Of a stretch of DNA of 64,000 nt, positions 61,849 to 64,000 are shown in pieces (the stretch's first letter is position 1; the number at the start of each line of letters is the position of its first letter). The stretch is from Zoogloea sp. LCSB751 (GTDB lineage Bacteria; Pseudomonadota; Gammaproteobacteria; Burkholderiales; Rhodocyclaceae). The notes beneath the pieces are model-generated. The model was given only the letters and a program-made list of their open reading frames with translations, was not told the origin of the DNA and ran no database searches. Location of the stretch: positions 62,001 through 126,000 of the forward strand of contig NZ_MWUM01000009.1 of NCBI RefSeq assembly GCF_002028455.1, written 5' to 3'. A program made the position numbers and the translations under genes.

Positions 61849-63027
61849 TTACTGCTTCCGCGACAGATGGGTGATGGCCCGCGTCAGGCCATCCAGCGTG
61901 AGGGGGAACATGCGCTCCCCCAGCAGCTTGCGCACGATGCCGATGGTTTGCCGGTAGTCCCACATGCGCTCCGGCTCGGGGTTGAGCCAGGCGACGGCAG
62001 GATAGGCGTCTGCAAGACGGCGCAGCCAGGTGGCGCCGGGTTCCGGGTTGCTGTATTCGATGGAGCCACCCGGCTGCAGGATCTCGTAAGGGCTCATCGT
62101 CGCGTCACCGACGAAGATCAGCTTGTATTCCGGACCGTACTTGTGGAGCACGTCGAGGGTCGGCGTCCGCTCCGTATGGCGTCGACGGCTGTCGCGCCAT
62201 ACGTGGTCGTACACGCAGTTGTGGAAGTAGAAATACTCCAGGTGCTTGAACTCGGTGCGGCAAGCCGAGAACAGCTCCTCGCAGACCTTGATGTGATCGT
62301 CCATCGAGCCGCCCACGTCGAAGAAGATCAGTACCTTCACTGCATTGTGGCGTTCGGGGCGCATCAGCAGGTCCAGATAGCCGGCGTTGCGGGCGGTGGC
62401 GGCGATGGTGCCGTCGAGGTCCAGTTCGTCCGGTGCGCCGAGGCGGGCGAAGCGGCGCAGGCGGCGTAGCGCCACCTTGATGTTGCGGGTGCCCAGTTCG
62501 ACGGTGTCGTCCAGATTCCGGTATTCCCGCTGGTCCCACACTTTTACTGCCGTGCGGTTGCCGGCCGATTCTCCGCCGACACGGATGCCTTCCGGGTTGT
62601 AGCCGCTGTTCCCAAACGGCGAGCTGCCGCCGGTGCCGACCCATTTCGATCCGCCCTGGTGGCGCCCCTTCTGCTCCTGCAGGCGCTTCTTGAACTCATC
62701 CATCAGCTTGTCCCAGCCGAGCTTCTCGAGTTTGGCCTTCTCTGCGGGGCTGAGGTGTTTCGTCGCCATGGCCTTCAGCCACTCCTCGGGCAGATCCACT
62801 TCCAGGCCTGGGATGGTCTCGATGCCCTTGAAGTACTCGCCGAAGGCCTGGTCGAAGCGGTCGAAGTGGCTCTCGTCCTTGACCAGGCTGGCGCGGGCGA
62901 GAAAGTAGAAGTCTTCCATGCTGTGCCCGCCCAGGCCGGCTTCGAGGGCTTCGAGCAGGGTCAGGAATTCCTTCGTCGACACCGGCAGCTTGCGGTTCTT
63001 GAGGTGCAGGAAGAAGTCGATGAGCAT
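61849..63027 (-). CDS. CoxE-like VWA domain protein
   Basis: The 392-residue protein has an N-terminal helical region (MLIDFFLHLKNRKLPVSTKEFL, YFLARASLVKDESHFDRFDQAF) and a C-terminal von Willebrand A domain. The latter includes VKVLIFFDVGGSMDDHIKVCEEL, VYDHVWRD and KLIFVGDATMSPYEI. The metal motif is DVGGS rather than the usual DxSxS. Such proteins pair with MoxR AAA+ ATPases for maturation of metalloenzymes. The moxR-like gene lies 13 bases upstream. Confidence 0.85.
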   Translation of the reverse strand: MLIDFFLHLKNRKLPVSTKEFLTLLEALEAGLGGHSMEDFYFLARASLVKDESHFDRFDQAFGEYFKGIETIPGLEVDLPEEWLKAMATKHLSPAEKAKLEKLGWDKLMDEFKKRLQEQKGRHQGGSKWVGTGGSSPFGNSGYNPEGIRVGGESAGNRTAVKVWDQREYRNLDDTVELGTRNIKVALRRLRRFARLGAPDELDLDGTIAATARNAGYLDLLMRPERHNAVKVLIFFDVGGSMDDHIKVCEELFSACRTEFKHLEYFYFHNCVYDHVWRDSRRRHTERTPTLDVLHKYGPEYKLIFVGDATMSPYEILQPGGSIEYSNPEPGATWLRRLADAYPAVAWLNPEPERMWDYRQTIGIVRKLLGERMFPLTLDGLTRAITHLSRKQ

Positions 63028-63040
63028 GGTGGCGTCCGGC

Positions 63041-63883
63041 TCAGCGGTTGCGCTGGGCCATGTAGACCAGGCGCTCGAAGAGATGCATGTCCTGTTCGTT
63101 CTTCAACAGCGCGCCATGCAGCGGCGGGATGGCAGCCTTCTGGTCGGGCGAGCGCAGGGCTTCGACCGGAATCTCTTCAGCCACCAGCAGCTTGAGCCAG
63201 TCGATCAGCTCCGACGTGGACGGCTTTTTCTTCAGGCCCGGCACGTCGCGCAGGCCGAAGAAGACCTCCAGCGCTTCCTTCAGCAGGGCCTGCTTGATAC
63301 CGGGGAAGTGCACGTCGACGATCTTCTGCATCGTGTCCCGGTCGGGAAACTTGATGTAGTGGAAGAAGCAGCGGCGCAGGAAGGCGTCCGGCAGCTCCTT
63401 TTCGTTGTTGGAGGTGATGAAAACGATGGGGCGGTGGCGCGCCTTGACGGTCTCGCGGGTCTCGTAGACATGGAACTCCATGCGGTCGAGTTCGCGCAGC
63501 AGGTCGTTGGGGAATTCGATGTCGGCCTTGTCGATCTCGTCGATCAGCACCACGGTCGGCTCGTCGGCATCGAAGGCCTGCCACAGGGTGCCCTTGACGA
63601 TGTAGTTGCCGATGTCCTTCACCTTGTCGTCGCCGAGCTGGGAGTCGCGCAGGCGGGACACCGCATCGTATTCGTACAGGCCTTGCTGGGCCTTGGTGGT
63701 GGACTTGATGTGCCACTGCAGCAGCGGCATGCCGAGGGCGGCGGCGACCTCCTCGGCGAGCATGGTCTTGCCGGTGCCGGGCTCGCCCTTGATGAGCAGC
63801 GGGCGCTGCAGGCGGATTGCCGCATTGACGGCCAGCATCAGGTCGGGGGTGGCGACGTAGTTGTCGGAGCCTTCGAAACGCAT
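63041..63883 (-). CDS. MoxR-family AAA+ ATPase
   Basis: The 280-residue ATPase has RPLLIKGEPGTGKTMLAEEVA (Walker A), TVVLIDEIDKADIEFPNDLLRELDRMEF (Walker B), FITSNNEKELPDAFLRRCFFHYIKFP (sensor 1 and Arg finger) and a short lid domain. MoxR ATPases act as chaperones with VWA partners; the next gene is the CoxE-like VWA protein 13 bases downstream. Substrate unknown. Confidence 0.9.
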   Translation of the reverse strand: MRFEGSDNYVATPDLMLAVNAAIRLQRPLLIKGEPGTGKTMLAEEVAAALGMPLLQWHIKSTTKAQQGLYEYDAVSRLRDSQLGDDKVKDIGNYIVKGTLWQAFDADEPTVVLIDEIDKADIEFPNDLLRELDRMEFHVYETRETVKARHRPIVFITSNNEKELPDAFLRRCFFHYIKFPDRDTMQKIVDVHFPGIKQALLKEALEVFFGLRDVPGLKKKPSTSELIDWLKLLVAEEIPVEALRSPDQKAAIPPLHGALLKNEQDMHLFERLVYMAQRNR

Positions 63884-63913
63884 TTGGGGGAGTCCTCGCT
63901 GGGGTTTTCTCGA

Positions 63914-64000
63914 TTATAGCGGTGCTGCTTTACGTGCACGGAAGATGTGCGCGGCGCTGCTCACCGTGGCGACGTGGATGTCCACTGTGTCGTCGATCTG
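63914..64000 (-). CDS. C-terminal end of an unidentified protein (partial)
   Basis: On the minus strand a frame entering from the right edge ends at TAA 63916-63914 with 28 residues, finishing FRARKAAPL. It is too short to assign. It would be upstream of the MoxR gene on the same strand, with 30 bases between. Confidence 0.45.
   Translation of the reverse strand, partial: QIDDTVDIHVATVSSAAHIFRARKAAPL

Overview
The window is GC-rich, densely coding bacterial chromosome. The gene content suggests a betaproteobacterium, most likely of the Rhodocyclales (Azospira/Thauera/Azoarcus-like): lysC followed directly by tRNA-Ser(GCT), an Omp32-like general porin, a Suv3-like RNA helicase and many two-component flavin monooxygenases. 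The genus is inferred from gene families only; no marker gene settles it.

Region 1 (1-22,400) is mostly housekeeping. It holds a carbohydrate porin, a heparinase II/III-like lyase, an HDOD protein, an EEP nuclease, a gamma-carbonic anhydrase, a MazG-like pyrophosphohydrolase, rlmJ, a CoA-transferase, a DUF1615 lipoprotein, a Pit phosphate transporter with its DUF47 partner, a DEAD-box helicase, a GST, a DJ-1/PfpI protein, a FAH-family enzyme, queD, a radical SAM protein, an HTH regulator, lysC and tRNA-Ser. Two gene remnants interrupt it: an HD-GYP remnant at 12.9-13.4 kb, and a frameshifted pRiA4b ORF-3-like gene just after the tRNA.

Region 2 (22,400-45,850) is the highlight: a 23-kb organosulfur acquisition locus. 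A seven-gene minus-strand operon encodes MsuE, SfnG, a DszC/SfnB-like flavoprotein, SfnB, a trans-sulfuration-type PLP enzyme, SsuD and an amidohydrolase. Next come two divergent arms, each starting with a DszC-like acyl-CoA-dehydrogenase-fold protein. One arm ends in ribB. The other continues into a sigma54 activator (SfnR-like) and a RibBA-like protein whose DHBP synthase half has lost its acidic motif. Beyond them lie a branched-chain-amino-acid-type (HAAT) ABC transporter operon led by a truncated acyl-CoA-synthetase-like protein, then a porin and a DszA/NtaA-like monooxygenase. I find five sigma54 -24/-12 promoters (TGGMAYG-N4-CTGC type), one for each transcription unit, and an upstream dyad GTGCT-N8-AGCAC associated with them. 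Together these read as one regulon for taking up and oxidising organic sulfur compounds, with its own flavin supply.

Region 3 (45,900-64,000) carries metal and envelope functions. These are a CueR-like regulator with a MerR-type promoter and an apparently leaderless mRNA, copA and copZ; a TonB-dependent siderophore receptor with an SbmA/YddA-type ABC exporter; the Suv3-like helicase; a DMT transporter with a His-rich tail; chrB-chrA-MFS; a secreted hypothetical protein; an ODP-like metallo-beta-lactamase-fold protein; and a CoxE-like VWA/MoxR pair. No CRISPR array, rRNA or intact insertion sequence was seen.
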